Origin: CAYFJO01 sp964343305
Lineage (GTDB): Bacteria; Planctomycetota; Planctomycetia; Pirellulales; Pirellulaceae
Assembly: GCA_964343305.1 (NCBI GenBank)
Contig: CAYFJO010000056.1
Location: forward strand, 1 to 37,962
Length of the DNA: 37,962 bases
Direction of reading: 5' to 3'
Shown: positions 19,301 to 27,237 of the stretch, one piece after another
Layout: every line of letters starts with the position of its first letter
Numbering within the stretch: position 1 is the stretch's first letter
Translations under genes and position numbers: made by a program
The notes under the pieces: generated by a model
What the model was told of the DNA's origin: nothing
What the model saw: only the letters and a program-made list of their open reading frames with translations
Databases searched by the model: none

Positions 19301-20611
19301 CACATCGTTGAAGTGCGGCGATTCTGTACAGCAAGTTTCAACGAATTTCTCGAGCCATTGGTGTGCGACGTGCAAAATCGTTCGCACAACAAATTCGTCC
19401 GTCTCGGCTGCGAGCGCGTCGGTCACGATTTTCAAAAAGGGAACGCGCAACGACTCCTGACCAACATGTTCCAAGGCGGCAACAACCACAGCCGCTCGCA
19501 CTTGTGGACATTCGTCGTTGAGCGCCAGGTGGCGAATCCATTTGACCGACGTCTCCAACGGCGCAACCCAGACGATCGATGCGAATTGCTGCCGCACGAA
19601 AGGGCTGGGGTCGATGGAAAGGGCCTCGAACAACTCAATCAATGCCGGATCTGTCGCAAGATTCTCTCCCAATAATCTCACCGCGCAGCGTCGAACAAAC
19701 ATGTCATCGCCCGGCTCGGCATTGAGAAGTCGTCGACGAATCAACGTGTTTGTTTCATCGGCCGAAACTTTGTTCAACAGCACCAACGCCTCGCATTGAA
19801 TGGCGACATCCAATTGTGTGTCAAGTGCCGCTCGATGCACGAAAGCCAAAGTTCGATCATCCAACATTGCCCCAGCCGATTCGCGCGGCACACTGGATAG
19901 CGATTCGGCGAGACAATTCAAAGCGGCGACTTGAATGCGGCTGTCGCCTTCATAGACCAACGACTCTTGAACGATCGTTTCAAGATTCAACCGCCGCCAC
20001 AATTCAACCAATGCAACTCCCGTCTTGGACGGCTCGGCGTTAGACAACACAATTTCGACGATTCGCCTCGTGATTTGTCCGAGCCGTTGAAGTGAAAATG
20101 CCAGGTACTGTTCGCGCTGGCCACTGCGACGCAAGAATCGATCGCGCAACGCGTCTTCGTCAAACCAACGTTGAAACGCCCGTTCGTCGCGATGTAATTC
20201 CCGCCGGCTCGCTCCAAAATCGCTCGCATAGTTGAGCATCAGTCGCTGCCGTTCGCTCGGCAAGTTGACTTGAGCTATCGCGTGATGGAACTGGCTGTTC
20301 CGCAGTCGCGCCTGTTTCAGCCAGGCGAGATCTTGTTCGATTGCGCGAAAGAGGAAGTCAAATAGATCTCGAGCTTCCGCGTTTTCAGGCCGTCGCCGTT
20401 CGAGGCAGAGCGGTGATTCCTCAAGCCATTTTTGCCTCGCGACTCGTGGGATTTTCTTGAGTTGCGTTCGCGTTCGCCGAATTGCTTCATTGCGCGCGTC
20501 GGAAAAACGTTCGAACAATCCGTCCAACAAACGACGATTGAGTCGCTGTTGGATCGGGTTCAAGTTTCGTGTTAGAAGCTTCCATGCCTCGCCGGTTTTC
20601 TTTGCGGGCAT
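16304..20611 (-). CDS. PgsB/CapB-like amide ligase fused to HEAT-repeat region
   Basis: 1435 residues, much longer than typical PgsB/CapB (about 400-600). Residues about 200-430 are HEAT-like alpha repeats. About 430-690 is a domain I do not recognise. One or two membrane helices lie near 700-770 (LVHLLAFAAVALVIFLG). The Mur-ligase-type core starts at GGWGTRGKSG (P-loop Lys793), followed by SKTTGCEA, ECMGLTPSY, an ITNTFPDHEDLQGP segment and NNRADR at 1058-1063, all signatures of PgsB/CapB, which joins glutamate by gamma-amide bonds using ATP. About 1120-1435 is an additional helical C-terminus. The family motif after the lid (usually FAANDPxST) is altered to SANERFGCLGN, so the substrate may differ. 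It is the last gene of the six-gene operon, starting 3 bases after the barrel gene stop, and should work with the PgsC-like protein at the inner membrane. Confidence 0.88.
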   Translation of the reverse strand: MPAKKTGEAWKLLTRNLNPIQQRLNRRLLDGLFERFSDARNEAIRRTRTQLKKIPRVARQKWLEESPLCLERRRPENAEARDLFDFLFRAIEQDLAWLKQARLRNSQFHHAIAQVNLPSERQRLMLNYASDFGASRRELHRDERAFQRWFDEDALRDRFLRRSGQREQYLAFSLQRLGQITRRIVEIVLSNAEPSKTGVALVELWRRLNLETIVQESLVYEGDSRIQVAALNCLAESLSSVPRESAGAMLDDRTLAFVHRAALDTQLDVAIQCEALVLLNKVSADETNTLIRRRLLNAEPGDDMFVRRCAVRLLGENLATDPALIELFEALSIDPSPFVRQQFASIVWVAPLETSVKWIRHLALNDECPQVRAAVVVAALEHVGQESLRVPFLKIVTDALAAETDEFVVRTILHVAHQWLEKFVETCCTESPHFNDVISVFQSQILRGIANLQKESESIPVRRWSAQANERIWLLLDPDARSLFLDLRDRLADLAPGKSRRIPNRALRGHSRDSIGRVFAVLAQDDFGFDLRRGWLGNYVTRGPIFRFRLWRFWFELMHSATDKRQAFRHTIGRASDATIRAPSQVMAELSQTKVPGEPLFVSSDGGSRPFLPLVDDMISVLDQSWLWPRTVSFYTSEGVTEVTAPRNPLARIRAAYRLTFRFSEYAQLRNWDDDPNTQPEKYIQELRNLGFKINLRPHDETESTSVEDQSVSRFFACLLAVGLPSISTSWEFLRDYANYFGSAFENSLVHLLAFAAVALVIFLGKHLLSNIGLAIARRSIPLSIGGWGTRGKSGTERLKAALFGALGHGMVSKTTGCEAMFIQSHAFGDMLEIPLFRPYDKATIWEHRDLIVMASRMGPSVFLWECMGLTPSYVDVLQRQWTCDDLGTITNTFPDHEDLQGPAGYNVATTIAGFVPRRSRLLTTEQQMRPLVAASCESVGTTLRGIGWLESGLLTDDMLDRFPYKEHPDNIALVAAMADELGCGFDFAVKAMADYLVPDLGVLKTYPVSEIRTRKIEFTNGMSANERFGCLGNWKRLEYDKHDPLTEPGTWICGVVNNRADRVPRSRVFASLLVNDVQADRHFLIGTNLKGLQGFISEAWSARIENYKLCDDEQSWDASQALEMFTQAATSLRQPTSVEHIQGALKVMSETTEVEQDLDQHWANPESVQQLLLAGGVESSLVDAIEKHHQQLLKSHQEFTELAKDIKSSSPTDCPALDRRFVELMETWFRRKIVVIEDRDASGEEIITRIVEETPPGFLNRVMGLQNIKGTGMDFIYRFQAWDPCHEACEQLSDSSANVAERGLQTIAAMPVIGQLCEAKVRDAIHKGRRSPTLQRSEIQSQFDLIESKLAESQSDSSTESNQKQRSAIMDWILNATEQYLDINDAVRRRNTADQIYADLVAERISRQRAVLELRKINKRQKGGWLAQGSSREK

Positions 20612-20614
20612 GAT

Positions 20615-23600
20615 TCAATTCGTAAGGTGAGGCGGAAGCAAATGCGTGACCGTGCGATCCTTGCGAATGGGAAGATAACTGACGCGACTCGGATGCATGT
20701 CGCGATAACCTCGTCCATGATCGAAAAACGTTGTAAACACCAGGCTGGTACTTGTGTCACCATCCCCCAGGTCGTGTCGAAAGCTAAGTGACATTTGGTT
20801 GCGTCGTCCAGCACAACGCCATCGCTCGAGAATTGCATCGGCGTAAAACAAGTGCTGAGTCGAGTTGTTTCGTCGATCGTTGTCGGACAGATATCGAATC
20901 GCTTTGTACGAGAATTGCAACTCGAGCGGCCCCCAGAGTTGCGAGACGCCACCTTGCAGACTCACGTTGTCGGGCTTGGCCAGATTGAAGTTTTCGTTCG
21001 TCATCAGCGCGGGTCGCAGCCACCATTTGTTGTCCAAATTTCGCTGGTAAATAAACCGATCGGAAATTCGCATTCCAATTCGGTGATTGGATTTGAACGG
21101 CGTGAAAATATCTTCGTCGGCTTCGGCAGGCCCAAACGTGTTTTGATCCATTGTCAGCCAGCGTCCAAAAACCGTCATCGATGGCTTGTGATATGCTTGC
21201 GAGGACCACCGTCTTGTTTGTGAAATGCGACCTTGCAGCCCGACCGTCACGTGTGTGTTGGGCGACGCGGGCAAAGCGGAAGTTCCGGGACGCTGCAAGA
21301 AAACAAATCCTCGCGTACTGAAATCGATTGGCGGGTGACCGTCGTTTCCACAATTGCACACTATCGACCGCAGCGACGGCAGCGATTGCCATTGGTTGTG
21401 GACAAGGCCGAAGACCGGTCCGGCTGCATTGCGCGTTCGCAACAACAAATCTGTCTGAAGATGTTTATTGTTCCACGCATCGAAGCGATATCGCGTCGCG
21501 TTGAACTGCATAAACTGGCCGGGCCGAGCGAGATTGTTGTCTTCTTCGAGAGCCGCGCGTTGGAACAATCCCATGCCCAGCGACCAAGTGCCGCGCTCTT
21601 GCGATCCGAGCGGAAATTCATCGTCTATGTTCACGTTCGGAGCCGGCGCGTCGGGTGACATGAGCGACAAGTCTGCGATTCGTGGTGGACCCGATGCGAA
21701 GACCGCATCGACCAATGGATCGAGCCAAGGACGTGGTTGCTCTTCGAGTTGCAATTCAATTGGTGCCGATTGAGGACTTTGTCGTTGCGGATCGTCGAGC
21801 AACTCGAACACGCGATACAGGGCCGCTTTCTGCCCCGCGGCTGGATTCAATTCAAATTGACGAATACCCTCGATAACGGTTTCGATTCGCGTCAACGTCG
21901 TCTTGCCGCGCCGCTCGTCGATTCGCACAACGGCCGGTCCTTCGAGGCTAAAACGCACCGGCTCATCAACCGTGGCCACTTGATAAAACCGACGGCGCGG
22001 CTCCAAGGCAACTGATTGTCCATCCGCGGTACGTTCGCGAATCTTTAACAGCACGTAGTGAAACGCCATTGGATTCTTGACGCGAACTCGCAATTGATGT
22101 TGGCCAGCGGAGACTTCGACACGAAACGTTTGGTGTAGTGTCGGATCCGTCAATCGAATCACGTGCGGCTCGCCATCGTCAAGCTGCCATTCGACCAGCG
22201 TTGGCGAGGTTGGTAGGAAACTTAGTTGCGGTCGCGCGGCAACGATTTCGAAAACTGTTGCACGATCGTCTCGAAGATTGAGCACGAGATCTTGCTCGGC
22301 GGACAAAATGTGATCCGCGTCGAAGCGCGGAGCGAGCAACGACTTGCGAATTCGTAGTGATGGAGATTCTGGCTGCCAGCCTTCGATTTCGATCGCATGT
22401 ATCCCGGCGCTCGATTCGAACTCTCGAAACGACTTCCATGTGGCCGTTCGTGCGAGACGATTGCGAAGGGTTGCAAGTTCGCGGAGTTCGGGATGGTTTT
22501 CGCAAAGCTCATACAGCGCGATCAGGCATTCGTGCCGGCGTTTAGGTTCGTGTTCCGCTGTCCAAACCAACATCGCCGCGCGGTGTAGAGTGGTCGTGCG
22601 CGCGCGCTGTGGGGCGGTCTCCCGACCGTCCCACTTGGTTGACCGCAAGGTCTCCTCGACGCGGTTGAGACCTTCGGTCGCGAACGTGGGCGGGTCGGGA
22701 GACTCGCCCACAGCGGCGGTGAATGGGGTGTTAACCCCAGGATGCGTGTCGGGTGCGGAGTCAGAGCCCTGGAAGGGCGACATCAATGGCAACGCGTATT
22801 TCGATGTCGCCCCGCTGGGGCTTGCAGTTGTTCGCGGCTCCTGAGTCCAGGGGTTTACACCCCTGGCTACACGATGTCGCCGCTCCGCGGCTGTGCCGAA
22901 GCTGCCAACCAAAACCTTGTTAACGGTGTGCTCGTTGAGCGGCGGCAACACGGGCAAGGGAAGCTCGGGTCTGGCGACCTTGAATCGAACGAGCACCTCC
23001 GAGTTTTCTGGTGTGATGTCTAATTGATGGTGGCCGGCAGCAAGTTGGATTTCAGCGCGGACAGTTCCGCCAGGAATGCGCGTTTTATCGCTGACGATGT
23101 TCAAACCCGTGGCTGGACGGTTGTGTGTGAGTGCAATGACCTGTCGCATCTGTTGCCCGACAACATGAAGCCAATCGTCGATGGGTTTTTCTGAGTCGCA
23201 ATTGTGTAGCGGCCGTACTTCGATTTGCAAACGCATCGGCCCTAACACGCGGATCGCAATCGGATGACCCGGACTAGCGCTCGCATAGTTTGTGTAAATA
23301 TCGCGGCTGGAACTATGGACTGTTGCAAACGCTGAACAACTTTCAACAAGGTTGGGTTCCTCGCGCCACAATGTTGGCCCCGGATGTTCGGCTTGCCAAT
23401 CTTGCCAGTCGGCGATTCCTCGCAATCTCGTTGTTCGTTCTGATGCGGTGATTGCCTGGTGAATTTTAAATCCGCGATCCAGATGACGAACAATTCGTTC
23501 GCCCTGTTTACCAGCCAAAGCGAACTCCTCGCGAGCCTGGTCGTACTTGCCAAAACGAAGCAACTTCTGCGCCTGCCAAAAATATTGGCTCGGTTCTGGC

Positions 23601-26179
23601 AACATCGACACAGCTTGGTCAAAGGTCTTCCACCAGGCGAGTTGAAATGCCGCGCGAACGACGACATCGTTCGGACGAACTTCGAAAGGAATAGCGAGGG
23701 CGACCGTGAGAGCCGCATCCCAGCGCTGATTCAATAGCAGACTGCGTGCGAGACCGGCTACATGTTCATCGGTTCGATCGATAGCTGTAGCGACCGAATA
23801 AAGTCGTTCCACGCCGCGAGTGTCTTCGGCGTCTTGTTTCCATCGCACGAGTCGGCCGATCGCCAATTGACGCGTGTGCGGATCGCCAAACTGGGCAAGC
23901 CCTCTCAACTCGCGCTCGGCGAGAAAGTGTTCGCCAGCTCGACGTAATGCCTCGGCGCGCTGAATCCGTGCCGAACTTCGTTGGTCGCCGTGCGCGGCAT
24001 TCACAAGCTCCGACCAAGTCTCAATCGCCGCCGGCCATTGCTTGTCCGCGGACAACTGCATTGCGGAATGGTACAACGTGGAAAGATTCTTGTTTGAAAC
24101 GGGGCGAACATCTGAACTGTCGATGGGACTTGCATTCGCGATGCTTTGCGCGAAGTCTCGTTGATGCGAGTTTGTCAATCTTTTGAGAGCGACCGCGTGA
24201 TTCTGCAACTCTCGTGATTCGTATTGTTCCTGACGCTGGTTGTCGAACAACACTTCCAATTTTTTCGTCGTCCCCGTTTGGCAAAGGGAATCGTGTAATG
24301 ACGTTTCGGTGAGTTCGTATCGTCGACCGTCAAGATACTGAAGTGCCACGTTCGGACACGCGTCGCTAGGTGCTTCCGCCCAAATGCGAATCGACACGAC
24401 GTCGGCTGGCATGAACAACTCAGCGGACGCCACACGAATGTGCGGCACGGGTGTCTGCAACTGTGCAAACGGTCCGCCGAGCGTTCCCGCATCAAAGTGC
24501 CCGTGTTGCCGTCGCAGCGCTGACAATCCCAGTTTCGAGCGAGGCGATTCAAACGCATCATCGTCAACGGGTTCGCTCGGAACAATCTCCAATTGGATGG
24601 GGCGCCGCCGATCGTATTGGACGATCAAACGCGTGGTAAACTGAGTCGATGCTCGGTCAACCGCTATGCGCAAAATGGACGAACCCAAATCACCAGGTAA
24701 ACGGTAAACGGTCGCTTCGTTCGGACTGTTCGATAGACGCACGAAACGTGCGCGAGACAATTGGCCGACGGCGTCGTGAATGAACTGTTGTTTCAATGAT
24801 GGTGTAGTGAGTGGCTCACGAGGGTCTCGCAGTTTTCGTGACGCGAAAGTTGCGGTTACAGGCGCAATCTCTTGGGACGAATTGACCGGCAACAGATCAC
24901 GAAACGTCGTGTGATTGGATCGAATCCCCTCAGCGAATCTTCGCATTCGGTGACTCTCCGATGAAGTTGCTGACAACTTTCTTATCAGCATGTACGAACG
25001 CAAACCGCCGCGTGGAAACTCGTTATCTCGAGCCGAGCGCAGGGCAGCGAACGTGTAAGCGGCTTGATCGTCGGTGAACACCGTCTCCGTCGTCGGACGA
25101 CGCGTATCCCAAATGGAAACCGGTTCTTCCAAAACCACTCGATCACGCACGACCGAACCGTTCAAGCGTGGGTGTTGAATAGCGGTGGCGGATTCTAGAA
25201 CACGACAGAAGATAGGGGCACTGCATTCGATTTCCAGCTTGCTGTTGCCGGCATCGATATTTGTGAATGCTGACTCTTGTTTGCTCACCGAGACTTCCTG
25301 GCCATTGACGGTGACACGACGTTTGGATTCGCTGGACGTGGCAAACTCCAGAACACGCAGCAGTTCGCCGTTCGACAATAAGCGAATGTGATACGATTGT
25401 CTGCTGCGCGCGTCAGTCGGTTGATAACGAAATCGAGTTTCAATCTTCAACCAAGTCGGACCAGCAACCGTCAACAATGCCCGTTGTCCGGGTCCGATTC
25501 GCGACATCGACTGAATTGTTTGGCCCCCGTCATCACTCATGTAAACACGTTCGCAATTACTGACTTTAAATTCCATTCGATAAGTGTCTAGAACCGGTAT
25601 CGCCACGCAGCGCGATGTGAAGATCGCAATCGTTGCGGCACAACGCTTGTCGGCCGGTCGACAGATCCGTGCTATGGTCAAGTTCGCTGCACCGGGTGCG
25701 GCCAACAACGACGTTCCACACTTGCATTGCCCAGACATTTGGCGCTGGTAAAGTCCCGACCCATTTGATGTCCACAATTCAACGTCGCTCCAATCGACTT
25801 TTCCATTGGCTTCCGCGACGCGAATCATCTCATTGGGTGGCACAAGAAATGTCGTGCTTTCGCCCGGCTCGAGGACACACAGATGCAGTCGATTCTTTAA
25901 CGAATACGTCGGTTTTACGCCAAAGAGAAACTGTGGCGAGTCGCGCAGATTCTCCCAAACCACGGGTGGTCCCGATTCGAGGCGGAAGTGCCGCGCTTCG
26001 TCAAGCTCGGCGCTATGCGAATAACTTACGCTGGCAGTAATCAATGCGAAGACCGACAGAAGCAAACAGGTGTGGACGCTAAAAAGCTTCCGAGCCTTCC
26101 GCGCGATGATGCCAGCGAGAGATCCAGACGGGCGTGTGCACAAAGCGAAAGCCTGGACCTCGGCCGGGCGAGGTTTCAC
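20615..26179 (-). CDS. Giant secreted TPR and outer-membrane beta-barrel protein (putative polymer exporter)
   Basis: 1854 residues from the GTG at 26179 (GGA 6 bases upstream); the frame is open to a TTG at 26248, giving 1877. A signal-type hydrophobic segment (FSVHTCLLLSVFALITASVS) follows a long basic n-region. The N-terminal 600 residues are beta-rich, with cysteines (CKC). About residues 690-900 are TPR-like repeats (KQWPAAIETWSELV, KYDQAREEFALAGKQG). More beta domains follow. The last about 290 residues alternate polar and aromatic/hydrophobic residues, as in an outer-membrane barrel, although the terminal residue is Asn, not the usual Phe/Trp. TPR plus barrel recalls PgaA/BcsC-type polysaccharide export proteins by architecture only. 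In context it is the best candidate for carrying the polymer through the outer membrane. An in-frame repeat island interrupts it (22600-22905). Confidence 0.75.
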   Translation of the reverse strand: MKPRPAEVQAFALCTRPSGSLAGIIARKARKLFSVHTCLLLSVFALITASVSYSHSAELDEARHFRLESGPPVVWENLRDSPQFLFGVKPTYSLKNRLHLCVLEPGESTTFLVPPNEMIRVAEANGKVDWSDVELWTSNGSGLYQRQMSGQCKCGTSLLAAPGAANLTIARICRPADKRCAATIAIFTSRCVAIPVLDTYRMEFKVSNCERVYMSDDGGQTIQSMSRIGPGQRALLTVAGPTWLKIETRFRYQPTDARSRQSYHIRLLSNGELLRVLEFATSSESKRRVTVNGQEVSVSKQESAFTNIDAGNSKLEIECSAPIFCRVLESATAIQHPRLNGSVVRDRVVLEEPVSIWDTRRPTTETVFTDDQAAYTFAALRSARDNEFPRGGLRSYMLIRKLSATSSESHRMRRFAEGIRSNHTTFRDLLPVNSSQEIAPVTATFASRKLRDPREPLTTPSLKQQFIHDAVGQLSRARFVRLSNSPNEATVYRLPGDLGSSILRIAVDRASTQFTTRLIVQYDRRRPIQLEIVPSEPVDDDAFESPRSKLGLSALRRQHGHFDAGTLGGPFAQLQTPVPHIRVASAELFMPADVVSIRIWAEAPSDACPNVALQYLDGRRYELTETSLHDSLCQTGTTKKLEVLFDNQRQEQYESRELQNHAVALKRLTNSHQRDFAQSIANASPIDSSDVRPVSNKNLSTLYHSAMQLSADKQWPAAIETWSELVNAAHGDQRSSARIQRAEALRRAGEHFLAERELRGLAQFGDPHTRQLAIGRLVRWKQDAEDTRGVERLYSVATAIDRTDEHVAGLARSLLLNQRWDAALTVALAIPFEVRPNDVVVRAAFQLAWWKTFDQAVSMLPEPSQYFWQAQKLLRFGKYDQAREEFALAGKQGERIVRHLDRGFKIHQAITASERTTRLRGIADWQDWQAEHPGPTLWREEPNLVESCSAFATVHSSSRDIYTNYASASPGHPIAIRVLGPMRLQIEVRPLHNCDSEKPIDDWLHVVGQQMRQVIALTHNRPATGLNIVSDKTRIPGGTVRAEIQLAAGHHQLDITPENSEVLVRFKVARPELPLPVLPPLNEHTVNKVLVGSFGTAAERRHRVARGVNPWTQEPRTTASPSGATSKYALPLMSPFQGSDSAPDTHPGVNTPFTAAVGESPDPPTFATEGLNRVEETLRSTKWDGRETAPQRARTTTLHRAAMLVWTAEHEPKRRHECLIALYELCENHPELRELATLRNRLARTATWKSFREFESSAGIHAIEIEGWQPESPSLRIRKSLLAPRFDADHILSAEQDLVLNLRDDRATVFEIVAARPQLSFLPTSPTLVEWQLDDGEPHVIRLTDPTLHQTFRVEVSAGQHQLRVRVKNPMAFHYVLLKIRERTADGQSVALEPRRRFYQVATVDEPVRFSLEGPAVVRIDERRGKTTLTRIETVIEGIRQFELNPAAGQKAALYRVFELLDDPQRQSPQSAPIELQLEEQPRPWLDPLVDAVFASGPPRIADLSLMSPDAPAPNVNIDDEFPLGSQERGTWSLGMGLFQRAALEEDNNLARPGQFMQFNATRYRFDAWNNKHLQTDLLLRTRNAAGPVFGLVHNQWQSLPSLRSIVCNCGNDGHPPIDFSTRGFVFLQRPGTSALPASPNTHVTVGLQGRISQTRRWSSQAYHKPSMTVFGRWLTMDQNTFGPAEADEDIFTPFKSNHRIGMRISDRFIYQRNLDNKWWLRPALMTNENFNLAKPDNVSLQGGVSQLWGPLELQFSYKAIRYLSDNDRRNNSTQHLFYADAILERWRCAGRRNQMSLSFRHDLGDGDTSTSLVFTTFFDHGRGYRDMHPSRVSYLPIRKDRTVTHLLPPHLTN
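22600..22905. repeat. Palindromic repeat island inside the barrel gene
   Basis: A mosaic of inverted repeats. Arms 22606-22634 / 22686-22714 match over 29 bases with five mismatches (GTCTCCCGACC core). Nested inside is a GACCGCAAGGTCTC / GAGACCTTCGGTC pair. Then come GGCGACATC (22776-22784) / GATGTCGCC (22803-22811) and CCAGGGG (22847-22853) / CCCCTGG (22860-22866). Such modules are normally intergenic. Here they are translated in frame as about 100 Pro/Thr/Arg/Gly-rich residues between two conserved-looking beta domains. Confidence 0.75.
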
Positions 26180-26334
26180 TGATAATCCGTTGGGAAAGTG
26201 TAGTTTAGGGAAAAGGATGGGTGCGGGCGGATGAGCGCATGTGTTCAAGCGCCAGCAACAAAAGGAAGGAAGAGGAGAAAAGGAGTGGCAGTTTGTGCGC
26301 GATATGCGCGTTCGAACGAATGTTCGGATTAATC

Positions 26335-27237
26335 CTACTCTAAACTCGATCGGTACGACTCGGACAACAACTTGATCAATTCCCCACGAAGCTCGCGATC
26401 ACTCCGCAATTGACGACGGAAATCGTAATTGAACTCCAAATGGAGAAATCGCGCCAGGCCCGCGTCTCGCATCACTTGTGCTTGCACATTTGTCGTCCCA
26501 CCAAGTTCTTGGACATCCAGCGGAAACAGATAAACATTGCGGGTTGGGAAGGCTGACTTGAGTCGTGTGGCAACCATGCGAGAGAACTGTTCTGGGTAAC
26601 GACTGCTGTTGCTGACGATCAAATCCGCAGTCGTGGATGGGGGCCGCTTTCGCCTTTGGTTCGAAAACCCGTGGATTTGCACGACCGAGGCGTCCTGATC
26701 CGAAATAGCGAAGGCCTGCGTAAAGGCGTTGAGGTAGTGATAGTGTGTATGGGCCGCGTCGATCGTCGATCGTTTGATTGTGTTCCAAGCAGCAGCCCGA
26801 AAGTTGCTCGCCAAAAACATCTGCAATGTGATTCGTCGCGTGTGTTTGTCATAGAAACTATGCGGCGATTGCAGGGCGATGGGAAGCGCTTGTGCACAGC
26901 GCACTACGTACAAACTGCCGCCGTCTTTTTTGTGAAGCACTACGAAATTCTGCTCGTCCTTGACGATGGTCGTCAACTCCCATTCCACTTTGCTCCACAC
27001 ATCTCGGAGACTCGTGTCCCTTGGATTGCGAAATGTTTGAAGAAAGAGCTTTTCGACAGTTTTCAATTGGGCATGCGACGGCGACGCAAGATGTTGGGCT
27101 TTGCTGGCGCTGGTTAACATTTTTGCAAGCGGATTCTCATCGCCATTCGCGTTACTAAATCCAATGACCACGAGAATCAATGCATCGCAGAGCATGACTC
27201 GCATTTTTGAAATGCGATCTCGTTCTTTTCTACTCAT
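26335..27237 (-). CDS. Secreted hydrolase-like protein resembling poly-gamma-glutamate hydrolases
   Basis: 300 residues from the ATG overlapping the previous stop by eight bases (a TTG start at 27249 adds 4). The N-terminus has a signal-peptide-like segment (ALILVVIGFSNANG). The pattern SPHSFYD (His126, Asp130), VVQIHGF (His189), then ELGGTTN and FLHLEFNYDFRRQL (His266, Glu268) resembles the order of zinc ligands and acidic residues in the phage poly-gamma-glutamate hydrolase (PF05908) and N-formylglutamate-amidohydrolase-like families: PHGG.E, IHG and QLEL..LR. Homology is judged by eye. Next to PgsB/PgsC-like genes it would trim or release a gamma-linked polymer in the periplasm. The PgsC-like protein of this operon carries two related modules that have lost these residues. 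Confidence 0.6.
   Translation of the reverse strand: MSRKERDRISKMRVMLCDALILVVIGFSNANGDENPLAKMLTSASKAQHLASPSHAQLKTVEKLFLQTFRNPRDTSLRDVWSKVEWELTTIVKDEQNFVVLHKKDGGSLYVVRCAQALPIALQSPHSFYDKHTRRITLQMFLASNFRAAAWNTIKRSTIDAAHTHYHYLNAFTQAFAISDQDASVVQIHGFSNQRRKRPPSTTADLIVSNSSRYPEQFSRMVATRLKSAFPTRNVYLFPLDVQELGGTTNVQAQVMRDAGLARFLHLEFNYDFRRQLRSDRELRGELIKLLSESYRSSLE

Noticed and set aside
22742..23023. 93-codon plus-strand frame across the repeat island
   Set aside because: Its sequence comes from the palindromic repeats and from the antisense of the barrel gene; similar short frames in repeats are usually not genes.
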